Of a DNA stretch of 49,546 nt, positions 1 to 8,725 are shown one piece after another. Position 1 is the stretch's first letter. Each line of letters opens with the position of its first letter. The notes below the pieces were generated by a model. That model did not search any database and was not told where the DNA came from. It worked only from the letters and a program-made list of their open reading frames with translations. Made by a program: the position numbers and the translations under genes. This DNA is from Mycolicibacterium chlorophenolicum (lineage in GTDB: Bacteria; Actinomycetota; Actinomycetes; Mycobacteriales; Mycobacteriaceae), in NCBI RefSeq assembly GCF_001044235.1, contig NZ_JYNL01000008.1, positions 637 through 50,182 of the forward strand, in the 5' to 3' direction.

Positions 1-153
1 CACGCCATCCGCCAGTCCGAGCGCTACGGCGTGCCCGCGCACAAACTGCTGCACCGCGCCGGCCAACGCAAGCTCATCGGCGGCCAGGAAGACCAACTCA
101 TCGACATCGCACTGGAGATCAAACGCGAAATGGACGCCGCCACAACCTCCTGA
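1..153 (+). CDS. 4-hydroxy-2-oxovalerate aldolase, C-terminal fragment (HsaF/BphI/DmpG type)
   Basis: Only the last 50 codons are in the window; the gene runs off the left edge and ends at TGA 151-153. The tail reads [17 protein letters not shown] and then [17 protein letters not shown]. The GGQED(Q)LID signature matches the C-terminal communication domain of the DmpG/BphI/HsaF aldolase family. These enzymes split 4-hydroxy-2-oxo acids to pyruvate and an aldehyde, which is channelled to a partner acylating aldehyde dehydrogenase (known for the family). It is the last step of meta-cleavage pathways and fits the extradiol dioxygenase at 5280. I infer that the dehydrogenase and hydratase partners lie just left of the window. 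The family assignment rests on a short C-terminal stretch recalled from memory. Confidence 0.75.
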   Translation, partial: HAIRQSERYGVPAHKLLHRAGQRKLIGGQEDQLIDIALEIKREMDAATTS

Positions 154-163
154 CCCACCGACC

Positions 164-210
164 GCACGGTTTCTGACGCAGAACGCGCGACGTGGTGTCA
201 GAAACCGTGC
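164..210. terminator. Perfect inverted repeat between convergent genes
   Basis: Left arm GCACGGTTTCTGAC (164-177) and right arm GTCAGAAACCGTGC (197-210) are exact reverse complements of 14 bp around a 19-nt loop. It lies between the aldolase end (153) and the end of the minus-strand SDR (238). There is no U-run after either arm, so it would be a mycobacterial-style hairpin terminator acting on both strands. Confidence 0.6.
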
Positions 211-237
211 ACTCGCAGCGTCGCGGTGGTGACGTTC

Positions 238-1107
238 TCAGCGGTCTTGGTGACGCGTTGCCGTCGAGAATGCTGCCATCCGATACAGGTACCGCGGGAT
301 CGCCCTGATGGGAACACGGCGGGGCCAGTGGTCGGCGCGGAAGTACGCATCAGATCCGCCGTCGACGAAGATGACACTGCCACAGAGGAAGTCGGCCGCG
401 TCGGAGAGCATGAAGTGTATCCAGGCCGCGATGTGGTCGGGATCTCCGAAGCCGCCGACGGGCACCGGAAAGTTCTTGACGGCTTTGGCCTGCCGCGGTG
501 AGGAGAGCTGTTCACCCAGCAACGGAGTGTTGATGGCCCCGGGCGCGATCGCGTTGAGCCGGATCCCGGCACCCGCCCACATCGGCTGCACCGCCGTCCG
601 GCGGACCCAGCGTGCCACGGCGATCTTCGAAGCGCCATATGCCATCGCCGGCGCGGCCGAGCCGAACATCCGGACAACCCGCAGGGCGCCGGGAAGGTCG
701 CCGCGCAGGAGGGCGCGCACGGCGCGACCGGGCACCATCGGCATCGTCGTCGCCGAATTGCTGCCCACGACAACGACCTTGGCTGATCCCGCAGAAGCTA
801 AAGCTGGTCGCCAGGCCTGTGCGAGTTCGACGACACCGAAGTAGTTGACCGACAGGATGTTTTCCGCACTCCCCCGCCCGGGGCGTGGCCCGACCCCGGC
901 GGCCATCACCGCGCCATCGAGGTGTCCGTCAGAGGCGGCCAACACCGCCTCCGTGGCGTGTGCGCGCCCGTGGGAGGTGGACAGGTCGGCGGTGATGTCG
1001 GCTTCGTGGCGATCGACGGTGATCACCCGGTGCCCATCGTTCCGCAGTCGTTGCGCGGCCGCGTATCCCATCCCTGACGCTGCACCGGTGACTACATGGA
1101 CTCCCAA
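238..1107 (-). CDS. Short-chain dehydrogenase/reductase
   Basis: A 289-aa SDR with the cofactor motif TGAASGMG at residues 7-14 and the catalytic pair in YGASK (Tyr157, Lys161), with a serine near 116. The usual NNAG is replaced by AAGVG. The start is TTG at 1107, chosen because GGAGG lies 7 nt upstream and the Rossmann strand begins immediately after it. The insert between residues 118 and 150 is longer than in a minimal SDR and resembles the bacterial 3-alpha-hydroxysteroid dehydrogenase branch; that resemblance is an impression only. It follows the Baeyer-Villiger monooxygenase at 1145-2836 by 37 nt on the same strand, so it may make or use the ketone handled by that enzyme. Substrate unknown. 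Confidence 0.88.
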   Translation of the reverse strand: MGVHVVTGAASGMGYAAAQRLRNDGHRVITVDRHEADITADLSTSHGRAHATEAVLAASDGHLDGAVMAAGVGPRPGRGSAENILSVNYFGVVELAQAWRPALASAGSAKVVVVGSNSATTMPMVPGRAVRALLRGDLPGALRVVRMFGSAAPAMAYGASKIAVARWVRRTAVQPMWAGAGIRLNAIAPGAINTPLLGEQLSSPRQAKAVKNFPVPVGGFGDPDHIAAWIHFMLSDAADFLCGSVIFVDGGSDAYFRADHWPRRVPIRAIPRYLYRMAAFSTATRHQDR

Positions 1108-1144
1108 TGCGGAACCTCCGTCCCGTTATGCCGACGGCCACAGA

Positions 1145-2836
1145 TCACGGCACCTTGAGGAGTTCGAATCCCTTGTATCCCGCCGCAGCCACCTCGTTGC
1201 AGATGTCGAGATAGGTGCCGAACCCGCCGATGAAGAGCATGAACTGCCGGGGTTTACCCGGCACGTTGGCGCCCATGTACCAGGAATTGGCCTGGGTGAA
1301 CAGCGTCGCCTCGGCGCGCTGCGCGCATTCGGCGATCCAGTTCTCGACGGCTTCGGCGGTCGGTTCGATGGCGGCGTACCCCCGGTCGTCGAGGTAGGCG
1401 ATGGCCTCGGCGATCCAGTTCACGTGTGCTTCCGCGTGCAGCACCATGTTGGCCAGCACGGCGGGCGCCCCCGGTCCGGACACCAGGAACAGGTTGGGGA
1501 ACCCGTCGGTGCCCAAGCCCAGATAGGTCCGCGGCCCGGCAGACCAGTCGTCGACCAACTTCTGTCCTTCGCGGCCGGTGATGTCGACCTTCGCCAGCGT
1601 GCCGGTCAGCGCGTCGAAACCGGTTGCCAGCACCAGCGCGTCGATGTAGTAGTGCTTCTCCGAGGTGCTGATGCCGGTCCGGTCGATCGACTGGATCGGC
1701 GTCTCACGGACGCTCACCAGAGTGACGTCGGCACGGTTGAAGGTCTGGAAGTAGTTGGTGTCGGTGCAGATCCGCTTCGTTCCGATCGGATGGTCGGTGG
1801 GGATGAGCAGTTCGGCGACGTCGGGGTCGTCGATGACGGCGCGAATCTTCTCCTCGTAGAACTTTCGGGCTTCTTCGTTGGCCTCCAACGAGATCATCTG
1901 GTCGCTGAAGGTCTTGGAGAACAGCACGCCGCCGAGTTCCCAACGCTTTTCGAAGGCGGCGCGGCGCTCCTCGGGGGTGGCCTCCATGGTCAGCTTCGGA
2001 TGAGCGACATGCGGTGAGCCGCCGCCGCTGCGCCAGGACATGTGTCGGCGCTCCGCGTAGTTCGCTTTGATGTCGGCGACCTCGTCGCTACTGAGTGGTC
2101 GATTGCCGGCCGGCACACTGTAGTTGGGGGTGCGCTGGAACACGTAGAGGTGCTCGGCCTGCTCGGCGATGATGGGGATCGACTGGATACCCGAGGATCC
2201 GGTACCGATGACCGCGACGCGCTTACCTGTGAAGTCGACGTCGTCGTGCGGCCAGTGGGCGGTATGGTAGATCTGGCCGCCGAAGGTGTCCAGCCCGGGG
2301 AAGTCCGGCGTCATCGCGGCCGACAGCGGTCCGGTGGCCATCACGACGAACCGGGCATCGATCACTTCACCGGTGTCGGTGCGCACCGTCCACCTCAGTG
2401 TGGATTCGTCGAGTGCCGCACCCGTGACACGGGTGTCGAAAGTGATGTCGCGCCGCAGGTCGAGTTCGTCGGCCACCCAGTTGATGTAGGCGAGGATCTC
2501 GCGTTGGGTGGCGTACTTCTCCGACCACGTCCAGCGCTGTTGCAGGTCATCGGAGAACGAGTAGCAGTAGTCGACGCTTTCGACGTCGCAGCGCGCGCCG
2601 GGGTAGCGGTTGTAGTACCAGGTGCCGCCGACGTCGGGGGCGGCTTCGAAGACCCGCACCGACAGGCCCTGCTCGCGAAACTTGTGCAAGGCGTACAGGC
2701 CGCCGAATCCGGCGCCGACCACAACCGCGTCCACCACCGCGGCGGCCTCGCGTGCGTTCGATCCACTGCTCACGCGCCGAACGGTAGGCCCTCTTCGATG
2801 CGCTGCCCGTTGGATCTCCCGGTCACCGGACGCCAT
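1145..2836 (-). CDS. Baeyer-Villiger monooxygenase (FAD/NADPH, cyclohexanone/steroid monooxygenase type)
   Basis: A 563-aa class B flavoprotein monooxygenase that would insert oxygen next to a ketone to give an ester or lactone. Landmarks in order are the FAD-binding GAGFGG at 41-46, VGGTWYYNRYPG at about 69-80, the family fingerprint FGGQIYHTAHWP at 185-196 (F-x-G-x3-H-x3-W-P) and the NADPH-binding GTGSSG at 211-216. The ATG at 2836 has GGGAG 8 nt upstream. A GTG at 2773 is an alternative that would remove 21 poorly conserved residues. It is divergent from the reductase gene at 2906 and heads a two-gene unit with the SDR downstream. Cyclic ketone or steroid 17-ketone substrates would suit the neighbourhood, but this is inference. 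Confidence 0.93.
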   Translation of the reverse strand: MASGDREIQRAAHRRGPTVRRVSSGSNAREAAAVVDAVVVGAGFGGLYALHKFREQGLSVRVFEAAPDVGGTWYYNRYPGARCDVESVDYCYSFSDDLQQRWTWSEKYATQREILAYINWVADELDLRRDITFDTRVTGAALDESTLRWTVRTDTGEVIDARFVVMATGPLSAAMTPDFPGLDTFGGQIYHTAHWPHDDVDFTGKRVAVIGTGSSGIQSIPIIAEQAEHLYVFQRTPNYSVPAGNRPLSSDEVADIKANYAERRHMSWRSGGGSPHVAHPKLTMEATPEERRAAFEKRWELGGVLFSKTFSDQMISLEANEEARKFYEEKIRAVIDDPDVAELLIPTDHPIGTKRICTDTNYFQTFNRADVTLVSVRETPIQSIDRTGISTSEKHYYIDALVLATGFDALTGTLAKVDITGREGQKLVDDWSAGPRTYLGLGTDGFPNLFLVSGPGAPAVLANMVLHAEAHVNWIAEAIAYLDDRGYAAIEPTAEAVENWIAECAQRAEATLFTQANSWYMGANVPGKPRQFMLFIGGFGTYLDICNEVAAAGYKGFELLKVP

Positions 2837-2905
2837 GACCCGATCTCCCGGCCATCGGACCGAACGGGTTGGCGAGGGCCGCGACGACCGCCAGGATCAG
2901 CGCCC

Positions 2906-3985
2906 ATGACCGACCTCGAAACCGACACCGAGATCGTCGGCGCGGGCCCTGGGGTGGTGGTCCGGGTGGCCGAGGTCATCGACGAGAGCGCCGACGCCCG
3001 ATCGCTGGTGTTCGACATCCCCGACGGCGAACGCGACGTGTTCGCCTACCGGCCCGGACAATTCCTGACGGTCCGGGTGCCCAGCGATAAGACCGGATCG
3101 GTGGCCCGCTGCTACTCGTTGGCCAGTTCCCCGCACACCGATGCGGCCCCGAAGCTGACCGTGAAACGCACCGTCGACGGATACGCCTCGAACTGGTTGT
3201 GCGACAACGTCTCCGCTGGAGACCACCTCGAGGTGCTCCCCCCGGCGGGGGTGTTCACCCCGGCAGACCTCGACGCAGATTTCCTGCTGTGGGCCGCAGG
3301 CAGCGGCATCACCCCGGTGATGTCCATCCTCAAGTCGGTGCTGTTCGCCGGCAGCGGACGGGTGGTGCTGTGCTATTCCAACCGCGACGACGCCTCGGTG
3401 ATCTTCGCCGCGGAGTTGCGTGACCTGGCCGCCCGCTATGCCGGCCGCTTGACCGTGCTGCACTGGCTGGAGTCGCTACAGGGACTTCCCACCTGCGCAC
3501 AGATGAGTGGTTTCGTCCGCACCGTGTTCGGCGGATCGACCGCCGTCGAATCGTTCATCTGCGGTCCGGCCCCGTTCATGGCCGTGGTCAAGGAATCCTT
3601 GAGTGAGGCCGGGGTACCGCGCGAGCGGATCCACCTCGAGGTCTTCCAGTCGCTCTCCGGTGACCCGTTCACCGACGATGCCGGCACCGCGGCGGCGCTC
3701 GCCGACGATGCCGACGCCGCCACCGTGCGCGTCGACCTCGATGGTCAGGCCCATCAGTTGCGATGGCCGCGGCGCGCCACGCTCGTCGAGACCATGCTGG
3801 CCGCCGGCCTGGAGGTGCCCTTCTCGTGCCGGGAGGGCCAGTGCGGGTCGTGCGCGGCGACGTTGGTGCGCGGTGAGGTCGACATGGCCACCAGCGACAT
3901 CCTCGAACCTGACGACATCGCCGAGGGACTGATCCTCGGCTGCCAAGCCCGGCCAATCACCGACGACCTTCACGTCGAATTCTGA
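2906..3985 (+). CDS. Oxygenase reductase with FAD, NAD and plant-type [2Fe-2S] domains (KshB-like)
   Basis: A 359-aa electron-transfer reductase. The FAD-binding RCYSLASSP is at 68-76, an NAD-binding WAAGSGITPVMS follows, and the C-terminal [2Fe-2S] ferredoxin domain has Cys308, Cys313, Cys316 and Cys346 (C-x4-C-x2-C-x29-C). This domain order is that of KshB, PaaE and related reductases that feed Rieske oxygenases. The reading frame is open far upstream, but ATG 2906 has AGGA about 9 nt before it and begins where homology-like sequence begins. A KshA-like oxygenase at 28517-29665 is the obvious possible partner. It heads a plus-strand unit with HsaA-like, HsaC-like and KstD-family genes. Confidence 0.9.
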   Translation: MTDLETDTEIVGAGPGVVVRVAEVIDESADARSLVFDIPDGERDVFAYRPGQFLTVRVPSDKTGSVARCYSLASSPHTDAAPKLTVKRTVDGYASNWLCDNVSAGDHLEVLPPAGVFTPADLDADFLLWAAGSGITPVMSILKSVLFAGSGRVVLCYSNRDDASVIFAAELRDLAARYAGRLTVLHWLESLQGLPTCAQMSGFVRTVFGGSTAVESFICGPAPFMAVVKESLSEAGVPRERIHLEVFQSLSGDPFTDDAGTAAALADDADAATVRVDLDGQAHQLRWPRRATLVETMLAAGLEVPFSCREGQCGSCAATLVRGEVDMATSDILEPDDIAEGLILGCQARPITDDLHVEF

Positions 3986-4084
3986 ATTCGCTCTGCGGGG
4001 CTTCCGCTGACCGGGAAAACCAACCACCGCGTCTGACGCGGAGGTACACCATTACTGACAGCCAGCGACGAAGAGGACCACGAC

Positions 4085-5266
4085 ATGACTGAGCGGGTAA
4101 TCGACCGGTTGAGCGAATACGCCGAGCAGATGCGCACCCAGGGCGCAGAAGCCGAGAAGATCGGCAAGCTCACCGACGAGACGGTCAAGATGATGAAGTC
4201 GGCGGGCAACATCCGCCTGCTGCAGCCCACCGAACACGGCGGCCTGCAGGTGCATCCACGCGAGTTCGCGGAGACCGTCATGGCCACGGCGGCATTGGAC
4301 CCGTCGGCCGGCTGGATCAACGGTGTGGTGGGCGTGCACCCTTACCAGTTGGCCTATGCCGATCCGCGGGTGGCTGCCGAGATCTGGGCAGACGACGTCG
4401 ACACGTGGGTCGCCTCACCGTACGCTCCGCAAGGCGTCGCCACGCCGGTCGAGGGCGGCTACATCTTCAACGGTCGTTGGCAGTTCAGTTCCGGCACCGA
4501 CCACTGCGACTGGATCTTTTTGGGCGCCATGCTCGGTGACGCCGAGGGCAAGCCGCTGATGCCCCCGCAGATGCTGCACATGATCCTGCCGCGCGCGGAC
4601 TACGAGATCGTCGACGACTCGTGGAATGTGGTCGGACTGCGCGGCACCGGCTCCAAGGACGTCATCGTCAAAGACGCTTTCGTGCCGGCGTATCGAACGA
4701 TGGACGCGATGAAGGTGATGGACGGCACGGCCCAACGCGAAGCCGGGATGACCGAGACGCTCTACCTCATGCCGTGGTCGACGATGTTCCCCCTGGGCAT
4801 CAGCGCGGCGACCATCGGCATCGCAGAGGGCGCGCTGGCCGCCGCACTCGACTATCAACGTCAGCGCGTCAACTCCAGCGGCGTGGCGATCAAGGACGAT
4901 CCCTACGTCATGTACGCCATCGGCGAGGCTGCCGCCGACATCAACGCCGCCCGCCAGGAACTGTTGGCCAACGCCGACCGCATCTACGACATGGTCGACT
5001 CCGGTCGTGAGGTGTCCTTCGAGGAGCGTGCCGCAGGGCGGCGCACCCAGGTTCGCGCGGTGTGGCGCGCCGTGTCAGCAGTCGACGAGATCTTCGCGCG
5101 CTGCGGCGGTAACGCCGCCCGCATGGACAAGCCGCTGCAACGGTATTGGCGTGACGTACACGTCGGACAGGCACACGCCATTCATGTCCCCGGCACCGTC
5201 TATCACGCGTCGGCACTGAGTTCCCTCGGCGTCGACCCGCAGGGTCCGCTGCGGGCCATGATCTAG
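4085..5266 (+). CDS. HsaA-like flavin-dependent monooxygenase (acyl-CoA dehydrogenase fold)
   Basis: 393 aa, about the length of HsaA, the oxygenase that hydroxylates 3-HSA to the catechol 3,4-DHSA in steroid ring degradation. Shared features are the N-terminal LTDETVKMMKSAG...LLQPTEHGGLQ, the active-site region WQFSSGTDHCDW, and VVGLRGTGSKDVIVKD. A late RYWRDVHVGQAHA resembles the RFWRDAHAGR segment of HsaA. Like HsaA it would need reduced flavin from a separate reductase, and an HsaB-like protein is encoded at 32318. GAGG lies about 9 nt before the ATG. It is followed 13 nt later by the extradiol dioxygenase, the next enzyme in the HsaA-HsaC sequence. Orthology to a specific HsaA is not shown. 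Confidence 0.88.
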   Translation: MTERVIDRLSEYAEQMRTQGAEAEKIGKLTDETVKMMKSAGNIRLLQPTEHGGLQVHPREFAETVMATAALDPSAGWINGVVGVHPYQLAYADPRVAAEIWADDVDTWVASPYAPQGVATPVEGGYIFNGRWQFSSGTDHCDWIFLGAMLGDAEGKPLMPPQMLHMILPRADYEIVDDSWNVVGLRGTGSKDVIVKDAFVPAYRTMDAMKVMDGTAQREAGMTETLYLMPWSTMFPLGISAATIGIAEGALAAALDYQRQRVNSSGVAIKDDPYVMYAIGEAAADINAARQELLANADRIYDMVDSGREVSFEERAAGRRTQVRAVWRAVSAVDEIFARCGGNAARMDKPLQRYWRDVHVGQAHAIHVPGTVYHASALSSLGVDPQGPLRAMI

Positions 5267-5279
5267 GGAGGACCCAACC

Positions 5280-6188
5280 GTGGGACTAATCAAGAGCCTC
5301 GGCTACGTCACCGTGGCGGCTACCGATATCGACCGGTGGCGCCACTTCGCCTACGACGTCCTCGGTTTCGCCCGCGGACACGGTCCGGACTCCTCCGCCC
5401 TGTACCTAAGGATGGACGAACGCGCGGCGCGCATCATCGTCATCCCCGGTGACGTCGACAAGATCGTCACCGTCGGATGGGAGGTCCGCGACCACGCCGA
5501 TCTCGAACAGGTCAAAGCGACCCTCGACGGCGCAGGCGTGCCCTACAAGCAGCTCTCGTTGGAGGAAGCCGACGCGCGACGCGTCGAGGAGGTCATCGCG
5601 TTCGAGGACCCGGCGGGCACCTCGCTCGAGGTGTTCCACGGCGCGGTACTCGACCACTCCCCCGTCGTCACTCCCCACGGAGCCCGCTTCGTCACCGGCG
5701 GGCAGGGGCTGGGCCACGTCGTCCTGCCTGCCCTCGACGTCAACGGACTGTTCGAGTTCTACACCGAGGTGCTCGACTTCAAATCCCGCGGCGCCTTCCG
5801 CGTCCCGGTACCTCCGGAGTTCGGACCCGTGCGCGTGCGGTTCATGGGAGTGAATCAGCGCCACCACAGCCTGGCGATCTGCCCCGCACAAACGCTGCGC
5901 GACCCTGGCCTGATCCACCTGATGGTCGAGGTCGACACCCTCGACGCCGTCGGTCAAGCACTCGACCGGGTCAACGCCGAAGGATTCCAGCTGTCGTCGA
6001 CGCTGGGACGGCACACCAACGACAAGATGGTGTCGTTCTACGTGCGCGCCCCCGGCGACTGGGACATCGAGTTCGGCACCGAGGGCATGCTCGTCGACGA
6101 GGAGCACTACACCGCCGAAGAGATCACCGCCGACAGCTACTGGGGTCACCAGTGGGTGTCCGACCTGCCCGCGGCCATGCGCCCGTGA
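5280..6188 (+). CDS. Type I extradiol ring-cleavage dioxygenase (HsaC/BphC-like)
   Basis: A 302-aa two-module vicinal-oxygen-chelate protein that cleaves a catechol ring next to its hydroxyls with Fe(II). The expected ligands are present: His146 (GLGHVVLP), His213 (LIHLMVEV) and Glu264 (WDIEFG). Second-sphere residues of the BphC/HsaC class are also seen: His195 or His196 in QRHHSLAI, His245 in GRHTNDKM and Tyr254. The start is GTG 5280 with GGGAGG about 8 nt before it. The stop TGA overlaps the next GTG (GTGA at 6185-6188). The position directly after an HsaA-like gene suggests it opens the catechol made by that enzyme. Confidence 0.93.
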   Translation: MGLIKSLGYVTVAATDIDRWRHFAYDVLGFARGHGPDSSALYLRMDERAARIIVIPGDVDKIVTVGWEVRDHADLEQVKATLDGAGVPYKQLSLEEADARRVEEVIAFEDPAGTSLEVFHGAVLDHSPVVTPHGARFVTGGQGLGHVVLPALDVNGLFEFYTEVLDFKSRGAFRVPVPPEFGPVRVRFMGVNQRHHSLAICPAQTLRDPGLIHLMVEVDTLDAVGQALDRVNAEGFQLSSTLGRHTNDKMVSFYVRAPGDWDIEFGTEGMLVDEEHYTAEEITADSYWGHQWVSDLPAAMRP

Positions 6189-7663
6189 CACTCGGCGGCG
6201 TCGGCGATCGATTCGTCGTTCCGATCCCCGCTGCGGCCGTCACCTCGTGGCACCACCAGGCCGACGTCGTGATCGCCGGATACGGCGTCGCGGGCGCGGC
6301 AGCCGCTGTGGAGGCCGCCCGCGCGGGCGCCGAGGTCCTGGTGCTCGAGCGCAGTGGATCCTGGGGTGGGGCGGCGGCGATGGCCGGTGGATTTATCTAC
6401 CTCGGTGGCGGGACCCCGATCCAAAACGCCTGCGGCTTCTCTGATTCCGCGGACAACATGGCCGCGTACCTCAATGCCGCCATGGGCCCGGGCGCCGACG
6501 AGCACCGGATCGCCGACTATTGCGAAGGCAGTGTCGCCCACTTCGAATGGCTGACCGGCTGCGGCGTGCCTTTCAAGGCCGAGTTCTTCGATCAGCCCGG
6601 CTGGGAGCCCCTGGGCGATGAAGGGCTGATGTACAGCGGCGGAGAGAATTCCCACCCCTTCAACACGATCGCCGACCCCGCGCCGCGCGGCCACGTGCCG
6701 CAGATGCAGAACAAGAAGCAAGGGGAATCCAGCGCCGGCTTCATGCTGATGAAGGGCCTCGTCGAGACAGCCACCGCCGCAGGGGCCCGGGCGTTGTACG
6801 ACGTGCGCGTGCAGGCGCTGATCGTCGAATCCGACGGCCGCGTGGTCGGTGTTCGGGCCCGCCGCTACGGCACGACGATCGACATCCGCGCCCGGCGCGG
6901 CGTGGTGCTGGCGACTGGGAGCTTCGCCTACAACGACGACATGGTGGCACGGTATGCGCCACGCATCGCAGGCAGGCCGGCCGCCCCGATCGAACAACAC
7001 GACGGACGCGCGATCAGGATGGCCCAGGCGCTCGGCGCAGACCTCGCGCACATGGACGCCACGGAGGTGGCGCTGTTCGTCGATCCGCAGCAACTGGTAC
7101 GCGGCGTCCTGGTCAACGAACGAGGCCAGCGCTTCGTCGCCGAAGACACCTACCCCGGCCGGGTCGGCCAGCTCACCCTGTACCACCAGAACAACACCGC
7201 CTACCTGATCCTCGATGAGACCGCGCAGGCCGACGCGATGGCGTCCCCCTCGCCGCAGCTGATGATGCGCCCACCGACCTGGGTGTGCGAAACGGTCGCC
7301 GAGCTCGAGGCCGAGATCGATTTGCCGACTGACTCACTGCAATCCACCATCACCGCCTACAACGACGGCGCGGCCGAGGGCCTCGATCCGCTGCTTCACA
7401 AGAAGCCGCGGTGGCTCCGGCCGCTCGGATCGCCCATTGCCGCGATCGACCTGCGCGAGTCCACGGGCGGGTTCACCCTCGGTGGACTACACACCACACT
7501 CGATGCCGAAGTCCTGCACGTCAGCGGAGATCCGATCCCCGGACTCTTCGCCGCCGGTCGCTGCAGCGCCGGACTGGCGGCCTGGGGCTATGCCAGCGGC
7601 GTCTCGCTGGGCGACGGCAGCTTCTACGGACGCCGCGCCGGACGCGCCGCCGCGCGCGTCTGA
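6185..7663 (+). CDS. FAD-dependent dehydrogenase of the fumarate reductase/3-ketosteroid dehydrogenase family
   Basis: 492 aa. The N-terminal FAD-binding GYGVAGAAAAVEAARAG and ERSGSWGGAAAMAGG are followed by an FRD-like middle and a C-terminal GLFAAGRCSAG closing the flavin site. GTG 6185 overlaps the dioxygenase stop, so translation is coupled. It lacks the TYPGxG segment that in KstD supplies the catalytic tyrosine and instead has WGYASGVSLGDGSFYGRRAG. It may therefore be a 4(5)-dehydrogenase or another enone-forming or reducing member rather than a 1-dehydrogenase. That functional split is inference; the family call is secure. Last gene of the 2906-7663 unit. Confidence 0.88.
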   Translation: MTLGGVGDRFVVPIPAAAVTSWHHQADVVIAGYGVAGAAAAVEAARAGAEVLVLERSGSWGGAAAMAGGFIYLGGGTPIQNACGFSDSADNMAAYLNAAMGPGADEHRIADYCEGSVAHFEWLTGCGVPFKAEFFDQPGWEPLGDEGLMYSGGENSHPFNTIADPAPRGHVPQMQNKKQGESSAGFMLMKGLVETATAAGARALYDVRVQALIVESDGRVVGVRARRYGTTIDIRARRGVVLATGSFAYNDDMVARYAPRIAGRPAAPIEQHDGRAIRMAQALGADLAHMDATEVALFVDPQQLVRGVLVNERGQRFVAEDTYPGRVGQLTLYHQNNTAYLILDETAQADAMASPSPQLMMRPPTWVCETVAELEAEIDLPTDSLQSTITAYNDGAAEGLDPLLHKKPRWLRPLGSPIAAIDLRESTGGFTLGGLHTTLDAEVLHVSGDPIPGLFAAGRCSAGLAAWGYASGVSLGDGSFYGRRAGRAAARV

Positions 7664-7803
7664 CCTCCGGCACTCGCCGTTCGACGACGCATCGGCGTCA
7701 CACGTGGGGCCACCTCCCCCGGTCAGCAGCTGTCCGCGTGCACTCCGCGATCGACACGCGGCGTCACCTGTTTTGTGTGACAGCGCCCACACCAGTGTGC
7801 TAC

Positions 7804-7850
7804 AAAGAGGCATATGACTAATAGGCATATGCCTCTACGGCATGCGCCTC
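7804..7850. promoter_or_regulatory. Operator-like repeats upstream of the IclR gene
   Basis: AGAGGCATATG (7806-7816) and CATATGCCTCT (7826-7836) form a perfect 11-bp inverted repeat. GGCATATGCC (7824-7833) is itself a palindrome, and a degenerate third copy GGCATGCGCC follows at 7840-7849. The array lies just before the ribosome binding site of the IclR-family gene, which suggests autoregulation. Confidence 0.6.
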
Positions 7851-7854
7851 GGAC

Positions 7855-7863
7855 GGAGGAGGA
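7855..7863 (+). promoter_or_regulatory. Ribosome binding site that fixes the IclR start
   Basis: GGAGGAGGA is followed by CATC and then GTG at 7868. An ATG at 7814 in the same frame has no such site and lies inside the palindromic repeats, so GTG 7868 is the better start. Confidence 0.7.
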
Positions 7864-7867
7864 CATC

Positions 7868-8725
7868 GTGACGGTTGCGGTCGAGAAGGCTGTCGACAAG
7901 ATGACGGAAACCCCCAGCGCGGTCATCGACCGCATCTCGCTGGTTCTCGACGCCTTCGACGGACCCGGGCGCCTCACCCTGGCGCAGATCGTGCGCCGCA
8001 CCGGGCTTCCCCGCTCCTCCGCCCACCGCATGCTCGAGCGCCTGGTTGCACTGCGCTGGCTGCGTCGCGACGGCCGTGACTACGAACTGGGCATGCGACT
8101 GGTCGAATTGGGCTCGCTGGCGCTGCATCAGGACCGCATCCACCGTGCCGCGATCCCACTGTTGCGCGACCTGCATCGGGCCACCGGACTGGTGGTGCAC
8201 CTCGCCGTGCTCGACGGCTCGGACGTGGTGTACCTGGAGAAGATCGGCGACCAGATGGCTGCCGCCATCCCGACGCGCGTCGGGGGACGTCAACCGGCGC
8301 ACTGTACGGCCGTCGGAAAGGCGATCCTCGCCGACAACGAGAATGCCCTCGTCGATCTGTCGACCCGCAAGACCCGCTACTCCATCGCCAACGCCGCCCA
8401 GTGGAATGCCGAACTGGCCCGTGTGCGTGCCCATGGGATCGCTGTGGAGCGCGAGGAATCCCTGCCCGGCTTCGGATGCGTGGCCGCGCCGATCGGCCCT
8501 GCCGGTCAGGCGGTGGCCGCGGTGTCGGTGTGTGGTCCGATCTCGCGGATGACCTTCGACCATCGCATGGCGGCGCCGGTGCGCATGACCGCGATGGGCA
8601 TCTGGCGCAACGCCGAAGACGGGCCCGACCGCGTCGCACCCACGCTGCAGCCGCTTCGCCCGTTGCGGGGCGGGCCCGCGCCCCGGCCCATGAAGGCGCG
8701 TCACGCGACCCTACTGCCGGCGTGA
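7868..8725 (+). CDS. IclR-family transcriptional regulator
   Basis: 285 aa from the GTG preceded by GGAGGAGGA. An N-terminal winged helix spans about residues 17-75, with LTLAQIVRRTGLPRSSAHRMLERL forming the helix-turn-helix (about 37-59). An IclR effector domain follows: LHRATGLVVHLAVLDGSDVVYLEKI, then HCTAVGKAILA, and REESLPGFGCVAAPI near the end. IclR regulators often control aromatic and steroid catabolic genes by binding the substrate or an intermediate. The stop overlaps the GTG of the esterase (GTGA at 8722-8725), so both are co-translated. The C-terminal 35 residues are rich in Arg, Pro and Ala and are probably disordered. Target genes are unknown; the repeats at 7804-7850 make autoregulation likely. 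Confidence 0.92.
   Translation: MTVAVEKAVDKMTETPSAVIDRISLVLDAFDGPGRLTLAQIVRRTGLPRSSAHRMLERLVALRWLRRDGRDYELGMRLVELGSLALHQDRIHRAAIPLLRDLHRATGLVVHLAVLDGSDVVYLEKIGDQMAAAIPTRVGGRQPAHCTAVGKAILADNENALVDLSTRKTRYSIANAAQWNAELARVRAHGIAVEREESLPGFGCVAAPIGPAGQAVAAVSVCGPISRMTFDHRMAAPVRMTAMGIWRNAEDGPDRVAPTLQPLRPLRGGPAPRPMKARHATLLPA

Noticed and set aside
845..2017. Long plus-strand open frame of 390 codons opposite the first monooxygenase
   Set aside because: Its translation has low-complexity Val/Gly/Asp/Arg composition typical of the antisense of a GC-rich gene, and the minus strand encodes clear family motifs.
2860..2870. AACGGGTT as a KstR box
   Set aside because: Only the core AAC-N2-GTT matches; the outer T and A of the known consensus are missing, and the spot is within 40 nt of both starts.
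2042..2905. N-terminal extension of the reductase frame by 288 codons
   Set aside because: It covers the antisense of the divergent monooxygenase; ATG 2906 has a ribosome binding site and starts the conserved part.
7814..7867. ATG 7814 as the start of the IclR protein
   Set aside because: It lies in the palindromic array without a ribosome binding site; GTG 7868 has a strong one.
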